A DNA stretch of 64,000 nucleotides from Engraulis encrasicolus (Eukaryota; Chordata; Actinopteri; Clupeiformes; Engraulidae). The notes under the pieces are model-generated. The model saw nothing but the letters and a program-made list of their open reading frames with translations, made no database searches and was not told the origin of the DNA. This document shows positions 43,428-54,542 of this stretch, piece after piece. Position numbers and translations under genes: made by a program. The stretch's first letter is position 1; every line of letters starts with the position of its first letter. The stretch spans positions 946,001 to 1,010,000 of the forward strand of contig NW_026945665.1 in assembly GCF_034702125.1 (NCBI RefSeq), read 5' to 3'.

Positions 43428-46400
43428 CTAGCTAACATAGTCTTTCAAGTATCGAGGTGACACCCGATCCCTGGTGGATCGGCGCAGCTCAGCTGAAGGG
43501 GCTGCAGGCGAGTCTGGTCGTCCGGGCGCGGAACCCTGCAGATTCACCTGGCCAGGAGGTGACGGCGCTGTCTCTGGCTGGCATGAAGATGTTTCAGGCT
43601 CGTCGTCTGGTGAGCGAGCCTCTGGAAGTTCTGGTGTCCTTTCCACGGTCAGTGACGACTCAGGATGACGAGCCCTCACCTGGTCAACATGTCTCCTCAT
43701 GCGTTGGCCATTACCCAGGATGACAGTGTAGGACACAGGGCCCGTTGGTGACTCTACAGTAGCAGGTATCCATTTTGGTCCCAGGCCATAATTCCTGGCG
43801 TACACAGCATCCCCAGTCCCAAATCTTCTCAGCCGAGCAGTTTTGTCATGGTTCTCCTTTTGTTTCATTTGTTTGTGCTCGATCTTGGACTTAATGTCTG
43901 GTTTTAACAGGTCAAAGGCAGACCTCAGCCTCCTGTTCATCAGCATTTCGGCTGGTGATAGCCCAGTAGTGGTCTGTGGTGTAATGCGATAGCTAAATAA
44001 GAATTTGGAAACCCGTGCCTCAATGCTGCCCCCTTCCATTTTCTTCATTCCCTCCTTGAAAGTCTGCACTGCTCGTTCGGCCAGCCCGTTTGAGGAGGGA
44101 TGGAATGGGGCCGATGTTATATGCTGAATGCCATTTTGAGCCATGAAATGGCAGAATTCTGAGCTTGTAAAGCAGCTGCCATTGTCGGAGACCAGTATCT
44201 GTGGAAGGCCTTGAGCTGCAAAGCACTGGCGTAACTTCTCGATGGTTGTTTGGGTTGTACTGCCATTTGTGGGGTAAACCTCCAACCACTTGGAGTGAGC
44301 GTCTACGATTATCAGGAACATTTTCCCCAAGAATGGCCCTGCGTAGTCGACATGGATGCGCAACCATGGCCTCTCCGGCCACTCCCATGGGTGCAGTGGT
44401 GCATTTGGTGGTGCTTTTCTATTCTCTTGGCATTTTTGGCACTTACTCACTTTTTTCTCTATTTCCTGGTCCATCTGTGGCCACCACATGTAAGACCTGG
44501 CCAGCGCCTTCATGCGACACATGCCTGGATGCGACTGGTGGAGTGCTTTCAAGAGTGCTGTCCGTCCTGGTGGAGGAATCACAGTTCGCGCTCCCCAGAG
44601 GATACACCCATCTTGCGCATTCAGCTCCATTCGCCTGCTGTAGTATGGCATGAGCTCTGAATCTTGTACCAGTGGCCACCCACTCAGAATGTAACTATAG
44701 ACTCGGGACAGTATGACATCTTTGGACGTCCACTTTCTGACCTGGGCCACATTGATGGGTATATCATCCACCTGATCCAACATCAGCACCCGCTCAGGTG
44801 TCTCCTCCTCCTTCTGCTTGGATGGAACCGGCAGTCTGCTGAGCCCATCGGCATTGCTGTGGAATTTCCCAGGCTTGTAGATGATCTTGTATTCGTAGGC
44901 TCTGAGAAGAACCGACCATCTCTGGATTCTGGGTGAGAGCATGTGGGGTACAGGTTTCATTTCATGGAAGAGTGTAATCAAAGGCTTATGATCGGTTGTG
45001 ATCGTAAACTTCCGCCCATATAGGTACTTATGGAATCTTTGAATGCCGAAAATAACAGCCAATCCCTCTTTGTCTAACTGAGAGTACCGTTTCTCTGCGG
45101 AGCTAAGGGTTCTTGACATAAACCCAAGCGGCCTCTCTGCCCCATCAGGCATCCTGTGTGATAAGACAGCACCCACCCCGTAAGGAGATGCATCACATGC
45201 CAAAATTAGCTCCTTGTCTGCAGAGTAATGCACTAGCACATCAGCTGACTGAAGGAGTTCCTTGGACTTATGGAACGCTTCGTCTTGCTCAGTTTTCCAC
45301 ACCCATTTTTCATCTTTCCTAAGCAGCTGGTGCATCGGGGCAAGCAGTGTGGACAGATTTGGGAGAAATCGATTGTAATAATTTAGCAGGCCTAGGTAAG
45401 CTTTGAGCTCTGAGACATTGGATGGTGCCGGGGCCTCACTGATTGCTTTGACTTTGGACTTCATTGGGTGCAAACCCTGTGCATTCACCTTGTGTCCTAA
45501 GTAACATACTTCGTCTTTCAGGAGCTCACATTTTGACCTCTTCAGACGCAACCCTGCCTCCTCCAAGCGTCCCAACACTTCATTCAAGTTCTTGAGATGG
45601 TCTTGAGCATTTAGACCCGTGACAAGAATGTCATCCAGGTACACAGCCACCATTGGTATGCCCTGCAGTAAGCCCTCCATCGTTCTTTGGAAAATGGCCG
45701 GAGCGGAGGAAACGCCGAAAGGGAGGCGGTTGTATGCGAAAAGACCCTTGTGCGTGTTCACTGTGAGGTATTTCTTAGAATCCTCATCCATCAGAATCTG
45801 GGCGTACGCATGGCTCATATCTAATTTTGAAAACTGCTGGCCTCCCGCCAAGGCTGTGAACAGGTCTTCAATTTTCGGGATTGGGTACTGTTCTAGAAGG
45901 GACACTCGATTTACGGTGAGTTTGTAATCACCGCACAGCCTAATTGACCCATCTTGCTTTAATATGGGTACAACAGGACACGCCCAGTCTGAGTGTTTGA
46001 CAGGTGTGATTATCTCGTCCTTTAAGAGGCGGCTTATTTCGGCCTCCACTTTGGGGCGCATGGCGAAAGGGATCTGCCTGGGCCTGAAGTATCTTGGTAC
46101 AGCACCTGGCACAATGTTAATGGTTGCTTTGACACCCTTTAACGTCCCCAACTCATCTTTGAATACATCTTCGTGATGTGCCAGCACCTGCTCCACGGTC
46201 AGCCTTTCTCCCCCAGCTACTTTCATGTTGTGAATTTCTGCCCAGTTCAACTTCAACTGTTCTAGCCAGCTTCGGCCCAGCAGACTGGGTCCAGTGCCAC
46301 TCACTACGTAGAGGGGCAAGTTGTTCCATTGGTTTTGATAATTCACCTTGACATCGGCTACTCCCAGCACCTTTATGTCTTCCCCTGTATATGTTTTTAA

Positions 46401-47453
46401 TTTCAGACTGGTTTCCCCCATCTTGGGCTTTTTCCCATTTTTCCACTTTGCATTGAATTCTGACTCGTTCATTAGTGTAATGCTACATCCAGTGTCAACT
46501 TCAAATTTCACATTTTCTCCATGAACATCCATGTCCACTGTAATTGGTTTTACTTTTGAATGTCTGTCCTTTATACTGTACATTGAAAAAGCTTGCTCTG
46601 CATCTGCTGTTTCATCGTCATCTGAATCGACACTGACATGGTGTGAGTGACTACTCCCACTGGGTGCCCTATTACTGCTGCTGCGGCCCCTTTCCTTTTT
46701 ATTTGCTTTCTGATCACTTTGCTTTCTTGCATTGCGACATGCCCGCCCAATGTGGCCTATTTTTCCGCATGAATGGCATTTTTCTTGCCTGAAACGGCAG
46801 GTTGAGGGATCGTGACTGCCATTGCATCTGTAACACGTTTTTCCTTCCCCTCCTGTTTTCTTTTCCCCTGGCCTGAATGCAACGTTGGGATTGCCCCCTT
46901 CTCGTATGCTATTGCACGCTGTCTTTCCTTGTAGATCTTGCGTGTGTTTGTGTGCAGATTCCAGGGCTAGGGCGGATTTTAATGCACTTTCAAACGTGAG
47001 GCCGGATTCGGAAAGTAAACGTCTTTGTATGTGTTCATCGTTTATCCCACACACTAGTCGGTCCCGCAGCATTTGTGACAATGACACCCCATAATTACAG
47101 TCCTGTGCCAGCTTCCTAAGTTGAGCAACAAACTCGGACACAGACTCATCTGGTTGCCTCACACGGGAGTTGAATCGGAAACGCTGCACAATCTCGCTGG
47201 GTCGTGGGTTATAATGGTCTTTCATCAACTTTACCAGCTCATCGAATGAGCGGTCTCCCGGTTTATCTGGGCTTACTAAATTTCGCATCAGGCTGTATGT
47301 TTCAGCGCCTACCGCGCTAATGAGAACAGACTTCTGTTTGTTTGCATCATTAATGCCGTTTGCCGCAAAGAAATGCTGTATGATTTCTATATATTCCTCC
47401 CAACTTTGCGAGTTGTGGTCGTAAGCCACCAGTGTTCCAATGGTCGCTGCCAT
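43428..47453 (-). CDS. Gag-Pol polyprotein of the Gypsy element
   Basis: A single 1341-codon frame encodes capsid-like Gag and Pol. Residues about 207-219 and 226-239 are zinc knuckles (CYRCNGSHDPSTC, CHSCGKIGHIGRAC). The aspartic protease motif VDTGCS is near 319-324. Reverse transcriptase has LDMSHAYAQILM and YLDD at 605-608. RNase H has LACDASPYGVG. Integrase has the HHCC region (HQSHPG, CQKCQ) and the catalytic D, D, E in HVDYAGPF, VSDNGSCF and GLAERAVQ. The order PR-RT-RH-IN defines Ty3/Gypsy; similarity to K02A2.6-like proteins suggests the mag lineage. Gag and Pol share one frame without a stop or shift, so products must come from processing. No lesion is visible. The start is the ATG at 47453, 128 bp from the 5' LTR. 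Confidence 0.9.
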   Translation of the reverse strand: MAATIGTLVAYDHNSQSWEEYIEIIQHFFAANGINDANKQKSVLISAVGAETYSLMRNLVSPDKPGDRSFDELVKLMKDHYNPRPSEIVQRFRFNSRVRQPDESVSEFVAQLRKLAQDCNYGVSLSQMLRDRLVCGINDEHIQRRLLSESGLTFESALKSALALESAHKHTQDLQGKTACNSIREGGNPNVAFRPGEKKTGGEGKTCYRCNGSHDPSTCRFRQEKCHSCGKIGHIGRACRNARKQSDQKANKKERGRSSSNRAPSGSSHSHHVSVDSDDDETADAEQAFSMYSIKDRHSKVKPITVDMDVHGENVKFEVDTGCSITLMNESEFNAKWKNGKKPKMGETSLKLKTYTGEDIKVLGVADVKVNYQNQWNNLPLYVVSGTGPSLLGRSWLEQLKLNWAEIHNMKVAGGERLTVEQVLAHHEDVFKDELGTLKGVKATINIVPGAVPRYFRPRQIPFAMRPKVEAEISRLLKDEIITPVKHSDWACPVVPILKQDGSIRLCGDYKLTVNRVSLLEQYPIPKIEDLFTALAGGQQFSKLDMSHAYAQILMDEDSKKYLTVNTHKGLFAYNRLPFGVSSAPAIFQRTMEGLLQGIPMVAVYLDDILVTGLNAQDHLKNLNEVLGRLEEAGLRLKRSKCELLKDEVCYLGHKVNAQGLHPMKSKVKAISEAPAPSNVSELKAYLGLLNYYNRFLPNLSTLLAPMHQLLRKDEKWVWKTEQDEAFHKSKELLQSADVLVHYSADKELILACDASPYGVGAVLSHRMPDGAERPLGFMSRTLSSAEKRYSQLDKEGLAVIFGIQRFHKYLYGRKFTITTDHKPLITLFHEMKPVPHMLSPRIQRWSVLLRAYEYKIIYKPGKFHSNADGLSRLPVPSKQKEEETPERVLMLDQVDDIPINVAQVRKWTSKDVILSRVYSYILSGWPLVQDSELMPYYSRRMELNAQDGCILWGARTVIPPPGRTALLKALHQSHPGMCRMKALARSYMWWPQMDQEIEKKVSKCQKCQENRKAPPNAPLHPWEWPERPWLRIHVDYAGPFLGKMFLIIVDAHSKWLEVYPTNGSTTQTTIEKLRQCFAAQGLPQILVSDNGSCFTSSEFCHFMAQNGIQHITSAPFHPSSNGLAERAVQTFKEGMKKMEGGSIEARVSKFLFSYRITPQTTTGLSPAEMLMNRRLRSAFDLLKPDIKSKIEHKQMKQKENHDKTARLRRFGTGDAVYARNYGLGPKWIPATVESPTGPVSYTVILGNGQRMRRHVDQVRARHPESSLTVERTPELPEARSPDDEPETSSCQPETAPSPPGQVNLQGSAPGRPDSPAAPSAELRRSTRDRVSPRYLKDYVS

Positions 47454-47581
47454 AGTTAGTTATTAGCCCAGCTTGCTAGTTAGCTCTTCCCTCCCTCGTA
47501 ACTTCAGGGAATAAAATTGACGATTATCTCTCACCAAGTTGTCCGGAATTTGCACTTTGCATGGAGTCCTCGTCGCCAATA

Positions 47582-47784
47582 TGTAGTATCTTAACTACAT
47601 TAACTGACACGCACAACATGGGTCTGGTTTGGTTCTTTTATCTTCAGAGAACTTCAGGGCAACTTACAGTCATCGTGTGGTTACATTGAACTGGCGTAGG
47701 CAAGCCTGTTACAGACTACAAAAGTCCATGGTAATCCTACGGTGCCCCCTAGGGGACTTCTAGTAAACCTACGGGATTACTACA
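47582..47784 (-). repeat. 5' LTR of the Gypsy element
   Basis: 203 bp, indistinguishable by eye from the 3' LTR. The promoter of the element should lie here; I see no clear TATA box. Confidence 0.9.
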
Positions 47785-48429
47785 CTAGAGTGGCGGTTTT
47801 CGATCCAACAGCATATATACAGTAATTCAGAATTTTGAGGCTGGTTATTCGTTAATAACTCATAGTCAGGTAGTCACCTGCCAATGTTATTGAACTGTCA
47901 ATCTTTGGATTGTCAGCTTGAGTCCTTCATCCCTTTCCCAGACAAACACGTGTACATTCCAAAATAGCTACTAGCTCCACTTACATATTATGAGATCCAT
48001 CTAGTGTTCCTACTATGTAATTGCATAGTTCAGGAGAAAGTAAGCTATTGTACTTAATTTTATTTTGAAAATTCAAAATACAGGGGGCAAAGTACTTTGA
48101 TACAAAATTCAAATACTTGTAATTCACTGACATGAAATACAAAATGCAAAATACTACTTTCTATTTCGAAATGAATTTTAATTAGAAGTATTCGAGATAC
48201 TGACCATCCCTTCCTAGTGTCCGTATTATGTCATTGCTTTGAATTTCTTAGAATTTAAATTCTGTGAAATTCAGTTTCCTGCAATTCCAATTCGAATTGC
48301 AATTCCATTTCCTGTTTGGAATTTCAATTCAATTAATTTTGAAATTCAAGATTTGAATTGGAATTTTGGGGTCATTCTCAATTGAATTCGGAATTTTGTA
48401 CAAGCCTGTTATCTACATTGCGCCATTTC

Positions 48430-49690
48430 TGGTTCATTTTACTCCTTACCTCCCCTTGAGTTATTTTCTCCTGTTCTTCCGGCTGTTCTTCCCTGAGTCT
48501 AGTCACACAAATTCTATCGCCAAGCTAGCATGTATAATTGAAGCCTCCTCTTCATTGCCTACCTCCTTCCCCTTGGCAATATCCTCTGTAAATTTTAAAT
48601 CAATTTCCACTGCTGTGCAGACAACACCCAACTCTACCCAACTATCAAACCCTCTGTAATTCTCACCCCCTCCCTTATCACTTGCCTGTCTGAAATGAAA
48701 TCCTGCTTCACCTCCAACTTACTAAAACTTAACAGTGATAAAACTTAAGTCCCTCTCGTAGGAACCAAATCCACCCCGTCCAATGCTGACAGTATTTCCT
48801 TTTCAATCGACAACTCTCTCGTTTCCCACTCCCCTCAGGTTAAGAGCTCTCAGGTAATCCTTGATGGCTGTCTATCCTTCCACTCCCATATCAATAATCC
48901 CACATGGTCTGCTTACTTTTACCTACACAACATAAACCCTCTGCGTCCCTCCCTCACCTCTCACACTACCTTCATCATTGTACAGTCTTGTCTCGTCTTG
49001 CATTAACTGCTGTAATTCTCTTGTTATGTGGGAGGTTAGGAAAACGAAAATATGTTATGAATATGTAAATATATGTAAAAGATAAAAATAAAAAATATGT
49101 AAAAGAAATATGTTACAGAAACTGTCAAACGTCTATCATAATTAAAGCATAATCAAACCAAAACCCCCAACAAGCTACAAACATAAAAACCTTAGGTCTA
49201 GGTCACAACAGAAAATTCCCTGTTCACATAAGCATAACCTAAACACAACATATAAAGCGTACGGTCCTTTTATGTCCTTTATTACATAAAACACTCCTCT
49301 TTGGTCTCCCTTAAAAAGAAAACGGGTCTAGAACAGAGTGCTCATATCACCACCAAAACCCCTTCATGGCACCACAGTACCCCTGCACTACAGCATCTCC
49401 ACTGGCTCCCCATCAAGTTCAGGATTTGTTTTAAAATACTCCTCTACAGATTCTTAACTAACTGATCTTCTTCAAGTTGCTATTCCGTTTAGCTCCCTCC
49501 TCCTCTGTCTTCCTCATTGTCTCCTCTGCCCGCCTCAGTACCATGGGGAATAGGGCTTTCAGTTGCAGAGCTCCCCAGCTCAGCAATGCACTTCCCCCTG
49601 ACATCCGCAATATTGACTCTCTACTTATGTTGAAATACAGACTCACAACTCATTTATTTCACTTAGACTATTCATTATGATTCTGTAACT
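48430..49690 (+). pseudogene. L2/CR1-like LINE reverse transcriptase relic
   Basis: Broken plus-strand frames give CSDADDTQLY-like sequence near 48615, then CLSEMKSCFTSNLLKLNSDK, SPQVKSLGVILDG-like sequence and, after an insertion, LQHLHWLPIKFRICFKILL, STMGNRAFSCRAPQLSNALP and LKYRLTTHLF. The order is that of the C-terminal half of L2/CR1-type LINE proteins. Several stops (for example near 48747) and shifts make it dead. A 250-bp AT-rich piece interrupts the YCNSLL-FGLP region. Confidence 0.65.
49021..49275. repeat. AT-rich insertion inside the LINE relic
   Basis: The LINE text stops at CTGTAATTCTCTTGTT and resumes at CTCCTCTTTGGTCTCCC. The piece between is A-rich (AAAAGATAAAAATAAAAAAT). I see no clear termini. 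Confidence 0.45.
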
Positions 49691-49749
49691 CTTGTTTTCT
49701 CTTGTGTTTATGTTCTCTTAGTTTTTAATGTCTCTTATTTTTCCTATTG

Positions 49750-50103
49750 GGTAACATTTTACAATAACATTCTATTCACAGCTTTATAAACACTTTATAA
49801 ATAATTAACTAATTATCAACAGAATGTTTACAAATGTTTATAAATGGGCAAGAAATACTATGCTAACACAACAGACAAAGAGCAGTCGCAGTGGTCCTGG
49901 AAGTTTCTCCTCCAAAGACCAGAATGCATGAAACCACATATAACTCACACAGTAGAAGTTGATTCCCACTCCACTGTGCAGATATAGTTAGGTTATTACT
50001 CATTTACAAACATTTGTTAATGCTTTGTTAAATGTTAATTGTTATTAAATGTTAACAAGGTGTTTATAAAGCTGTGAATAGGACGTTATTGTAAAGTGTT
50101 ACC
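49750..50103. mobile_element. MITE with about 45-bp inverted ends
   Basis: The left end GGTAACATTTTACAATAAC, with ATTCACAGCTTTATAAACAC, is mirrored by GTTTATAAAGCTGTGAAT and GTTATTGTAAAGTGTTACC. Flanks TCCTATTG and TACTATTT agree at 6 of 8 positions, suggesting hAT. It ends about 107 bp before the NLR linker exon. Confidence 0.7.
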
Positions 50104-50209
50104 TACTATTTGTTTATTAAGCATGTCTCCAGCCTAAAAGAGATCTGAGAATGGACGTGGTGCGGTAGGTTACGATTTGTATGCCATATATTTCATCTTT
50201 TATCACCAG

Positions 50210-50282
50210 AGAGCAAGAGAGGAGACATAAACAAGACTCCAGTGGTCAGGACAAGCAACAGGATTTACCTCATATCTTTGAG
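50210..50282 (+). CDS. NLR linker exon between cassettes and FISNA region
   Basis: 73 bp: one base plus 24 codons. Acceptor ATCACCAG ends at 50209; donor GTAAGG starts at 50283, a strong consensus. It enters in phase 2, which fits the AG end of every cassette (AG|A, arginine), and leaves in phase 0, which fits the exon at 58201. The peptide is charged and glutamine-rich (EQERRHKQDSSGQDKQQ) and ends DLPHIFE. Fish NLRC3-like proteins have a comparable Q/D-rich linker ending DLxxIFxxLE just before the FISNA-proximal helix. It is too short to find by itself; phase and context carry the call. Confidence 0.7.
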
Positions 50283-51420
50283 GTAAGGAATTATGTATAG
50301 TAAACTCGTATACAGGTTTTTATTCAGTATTCTATGTTTTAAAAATTGCATTAACCAACTGAACTAAATAGGGTATGAGCCAGAAGCCAAATTTTCACAT
50401 ATTGGTATCACCTGGGGTGGCAAAGTCTATCAATGTTTTTTGTAATCCTCCATGCCTGAGGGACATTATTTGGTATGATAGCCCTATGGAAGTGGTAGCT
50501 TTCTTATATTTTTACTCACTTTTATAATGACACCCAGTGCATTTCGCAATACATGCCTGTATATGGATGTAGGCGTATGCAAGTGTCTGTGATGATGGTA
50601 TATGTTTTTATTGATGTTACATCACATGTAGACACCTTAGGGATTTTAAAAATATACAGGTTTGATGGATCATGTACTTTCCTATGAATTATATAAGTCA
50701 AAATGTATCCGTCGTACACTTTTTCAGCAATATAATTCAAGGTTAGATTGATCCAGGAGCCTGTAGGAGGGTGGGTCAAATCCCAATGATTGCTATATCA
50801 TATCTGTAGGGTGTGGGCATTCAACAAATATATGGGTTTGCTAGTTTAATATGAATTATACACCTATTTAGGCCCAAAACCTATAACTGTCCAATGGATT
50901 TCAATGGAAATCAATGCATTTCAATGTAATGCAAAGCACATTACATAAATAAGGTATAGTGGAATGTAGGAAGTTGTGAGATGCCTCAATGCACATTATA
51001 TCACATCTACAGTGTATAGACCTAAGAAAATATATGGATTGGATAGCTTACTACAAATAACCCACTTATTTTAGACCCACAACTCATGGCCGTCCATTAA
51101 AAATCAATGCATTTAAAATTATGAAATCTTTAGGACTTTACAGAGCTTATGTAGGGATAGAGGAAGTTGGGAGATGTTTCAATGCACATCACCCTTTGGA
51201 AAATATATGGATTAGATTGCTAAATGCACATAATGCAGGTACTTTAGATGCTGACCAATAAAATGCATTGCAAATGCAAGTTCTGCAATTACATTGTAGA
51301 ACTAAGGTAGAGGAATGTAGGAAGTTGGGAGATATCACAACACAAATGTCACATCTAGTGGATCTTTAGAAAGCCTACATACATTATGTTAATTTTTTTT
51401 TTTCAATCAGTGGGCCAAGA

Positions 51421-54039
51421 CACATTTAGCCTATATTTCTAAGAAATTAAAGTGATGGTAGGCATGTGCTGGAGATGCATGCTAAGATGTCCTAAAATGG
51501 GCCAGAGTGCTATCGATACAAACTTGATCACGCTTACCTCTTTACATGAAATTAGATTTTCTTTTTGCAATTTTGTTTTGTTGAACCTCAAATCCATAAG
51601 CACTGGTAGTATTGGGTAACCCATTAAGTGAAAAAATGTTGCCTGGTCTCCTTTTATCATATAGCTTACTTTGTACTTGCAGTTATGGAAAAAATTTCTG
51701 ACACCCTGTGGATGATTAGTTGATGGGCATGTGGATGTTATTTTCAGAAAGTACTATTCAATGGCTGATCATGCATATTAGATCTTGATAGAGACCATAG
51801 TGTCTTGGTTGCAAAAATGGCTCAACTTGAGTGTACAGGAGGTGGACATTCAAGTGTTTGAAAACAAGATTAATTAGGACAAGGCAAGAGGTCAAGAGGA
51901 TACGTAACTCTCAGAATGGCATTTGCAAAAGAAGAATATTACAATTGTCAGCTCACTCACAGGAATGAGAATTTAATGACACTAACTGTTCAATGAAAAG
52001 AATGCAAATGGTGCATTCAGAACCATTCACATATAACATAGAAAATTGCACCTATGGTATGTGTTTTAACAAATTATAATGTGTGTAAATTATAATTTTC
52101 AAAATCTCCATCACTATTATCATAATCAGCCAGGTAGGGCTATTATATCTAGTCTTCCAAAAACCCAGTCATGAAGAGATTCAGTGTTTGTGCTATAGCC
52201 ATATAGAAAACATGGTGAATGATAAATGATAAAGTTGAATTTAGGAGCTGTTTGCCATTTGTTGGGTCCTGTGTCTTTTCCCCCATCCAATCAGCATCAT
52301 TGGTGATTGCTGGTTGCTGGTGCAACAAATTGGAGAATGATAGGGGTAAGTTTCATGAACAGTTTCAATTTCTGAGTAATGAGTTGATTTTAGAACACAT
52401 GACACTAAGGGCCTCTGGCTCAGTTCCTCTGGCTTTTGAGGGTGTCTTTGAACTTCATACTGTAAACCCTTACTGGGAAGTGACTGGGTGATCATACCTG
52501 TGCTTTTGGTGGCTGTGAGACCCTTGCTTCCCACATCCCTCAGACATTTTGGTGATGTATATTGCCACAAACCTTCTGCATCTAAATCTTCAATGCAGAC
52601 TTCAATTTCCCGGCTGCGATGTACCTTTCCATTGTACAATGTACTAAATAATAAGCTGGTTGTCTAAGGACATGTGGAGGCAATCTCCAAAGGAAATGGC
52701 TGTATGACTAGGAAACTGAAGGATACACCAATATCTCCAGCCTTCTTGGGAGCGGACACTGCCTCATTCCCATTGCAGGTCTCCACTTGCACTAAGTAAC
52801 CACAAGTGATGCCTTTTCCCTCACCATTGAACTCTGGACTCACAATACAGTATGTCTGAATTTAGTGTAATCTGTAGTCATGCCTTATTGCACTGCAAGT
52901 TGTGAGATTGGTAATGGGCATCTTGAAATTTCAAGCTACATATTGATGTAAGCTGAAAGTCCTCTTTCCAGTTACTGTTCAAATGGGGGGCACATCACTG
53001 AGCTCATGGGGCATGGGACCAAAGACATCAGCAAGATCCAGGAAGATTGCATGGAGGTTCTTTTTTCCAGCTTTGCTGTTTGGATTTAGTGTCAGGTCAT
53101 GCTGTGTGTTACCCAGACATGCCGCCCTTTGAACAGTATCAATGTGCATGATTGGCCATCCTTTGTGAAATAACACTGAAAAGGAGATTAATTTCCAAAC
53201 TAGTAAGTGAGGAAATTGTGTTGAACTGGCAGATGTTAATTTGTATCCTTTTCCTTAGAGAGCAGTATCCCACCTGCTCTACGCCCCACTTCACACTACA
53301 CACTTCACATGCAGTCAATGATTTCAATTCACTTTGTGTGCTTCACTCTATTAGACTCAGAGGCAACAATCAATGCAAGGCACTAGTTTCTCGTGAATAT
53401 CTTTTCTTCCTTGATGAATCATCAAATCCCTGTGAGATTCCTTCTTCCCTCCAACATGTTTGTGGAGTTATATTCCCGCTGGTTGGTGTTCTCACAAGTC
53501 TGTAGTATAGTTATTGTTCATCATGTACTTACTCATTCTCCAATATCTCAGTCACAACACATATGAAATTAAACAGGACTCACCTGATGCCATTTCTGTC
53601 TGTATCATGATGTACCTAGTCTTATCTGTCTTTGACACTACAGCAGTCAACACACCCAACATACCCAGCAAGTCAGATTGTACGGTTTGTTTAAAAAAGA
53701 CACATTTTTAGAAAAAGTAATGGTCTAGTTCCAGACAAAATGAAAATACTTTTATGCAGGATCTCCATTTACTGTTCTTGAAACTGATGTGTGTGCAATT
53801 GAAATCACATCTTCCAGTTTTCTCCGTTACACTTTAGACCTACCTTCATTCTGTAATATAGCCTAGTTTGATTTGATTTTCAATGGCTAGATGAGTTTTG
53901 AGTCTAAAATAACTGTAATGAAATGTTTATGCTTCTTCAGGGCTCATCACTGTCTGAATAAATAAAACAAAACATACACTACAAACAAATGTGATTTTGA
54001 TTTTTAGAAAATGATTTCAAGTCCCACTTGGAATACAGT
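51421..54039. other. Interior of foldback element 2
   Basis: About 2.6 kb without an intact gene. Short frames at 52241-52639 (minus) and 53152-53505 (plus) resemble nothing I know. The only recognisable piece is a possible reverse transcriptase motif at about 52990-53110 on the minus strand. Confidence 0.4.
52979..53176 (-). pseudogene. Possible reverse transcriptase fragment
   Basis: The minus-strand frame has KKNLHAIFLDLADVFGPMPH. This resembles the conserved catalytic block (LDLxDAFGSVPHxL) of R2-type and related LINE reverse transcriptases. The sequence before it (CLGNTQHDLTLN) fits the GCxEHxLTL segment seen in such proteins. Nothing downstream continues the domain, so it is at best a small relic. 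Confidence 0.35.
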
Positions 54040-54542
54040 AAGGGCCAACCAGTGGGCCCAGGCCTAAAGTTTGAGAATCATTGATCTAGTCCATATACTT
54101 TCTAAAGGTCTACATACTCTAGATGTGATATAATATGCATTGGAACAACTCCCAATTTCCTACATTCCTCTACAACACATTTCTGTAATATACTTTGCAT
54201 TACATTGCAATGCATTGGTTTTCATTCAAATCCATTGGACAATTATGAGTTCTAGGCCTAAAATATCAGCATACCTTATATGCGATCAAACCCATGTATT
54301 TTCTGAAAGCAATCACTCTCCAGATATGATATAGCAAAAGTTGCAATCCAACCTATCTCCCTGGGGTCTCCCAACTTCCTCTATCCGTACATAAGTTCTG
54401 TAAAGTACATTGTACTTTGAAATGCATTGATTTTTAATGGACGGCCATGGGGTGTGGGTATAAAATAACTGTGTAATTTCTATTTAGATATCCAATCCAT
54501 TTATTTTCTGAGGTCTACACACTCCAGATGTGATATAATGTG

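Larger units (their letters stand above)
42955..47784 (-). mobile_element. Ty3/Gypsy LTR retrotransposon, complete and young
   Basis: Two 203-bp LTRs bound a 4.4-kb interior with one open gag-pol frame. The 5-bp target duplication CTAGA is at 42950-42954 and 47785-47789. The LTRs look identical by eye, start TGTAGTA and end TACTACA. Next to the 5' LTR is GGCGACGAGGACTCC in element sense (47563-47580), the likely primer-binding site. A purine tract AGTGGGGGAG lies just before the 3' LTR. It is antisense to the NLR gene and sits in its long intron before the linker exon. There is no envelope gene. Confidence 0.9.
38181..48355. mobile_element. Foldback element 1 with about 773-bp arms and three nested insertions
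   Basis: The left arm (38181-38545 plus 39418-39825) is the reverse complement of the right arm (42747-42954 plus 47790-48355). Both sum to about 773 bp once insertions are removed. Shared text includes GGAATTGCAATTCG/CGAATTGCAATTCC, CTAGATGGATCTCATA and AGCACCAAAGATGCAACC. A Tc1 relic splits the left arm, a Gypsy element the right arm, and a Kolobok-type element the centre. Without them the element would be about 2.8 kb. No transposase of its own is seen and no target duplication is clear. Confidence 0.75.

Noticed and set aside
44201..44660. Plus-strand frames of 136-150 codons opposite the Gypsy pol gene
   Set aside because: They are antisense shadows of the integrase-coding region.
52241..52639. 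132-codon minus-strand frame as a gene
   Set aside because: No recognisable domain, no partner exons, and it lies within a foldback interior; kept only as part of that region.
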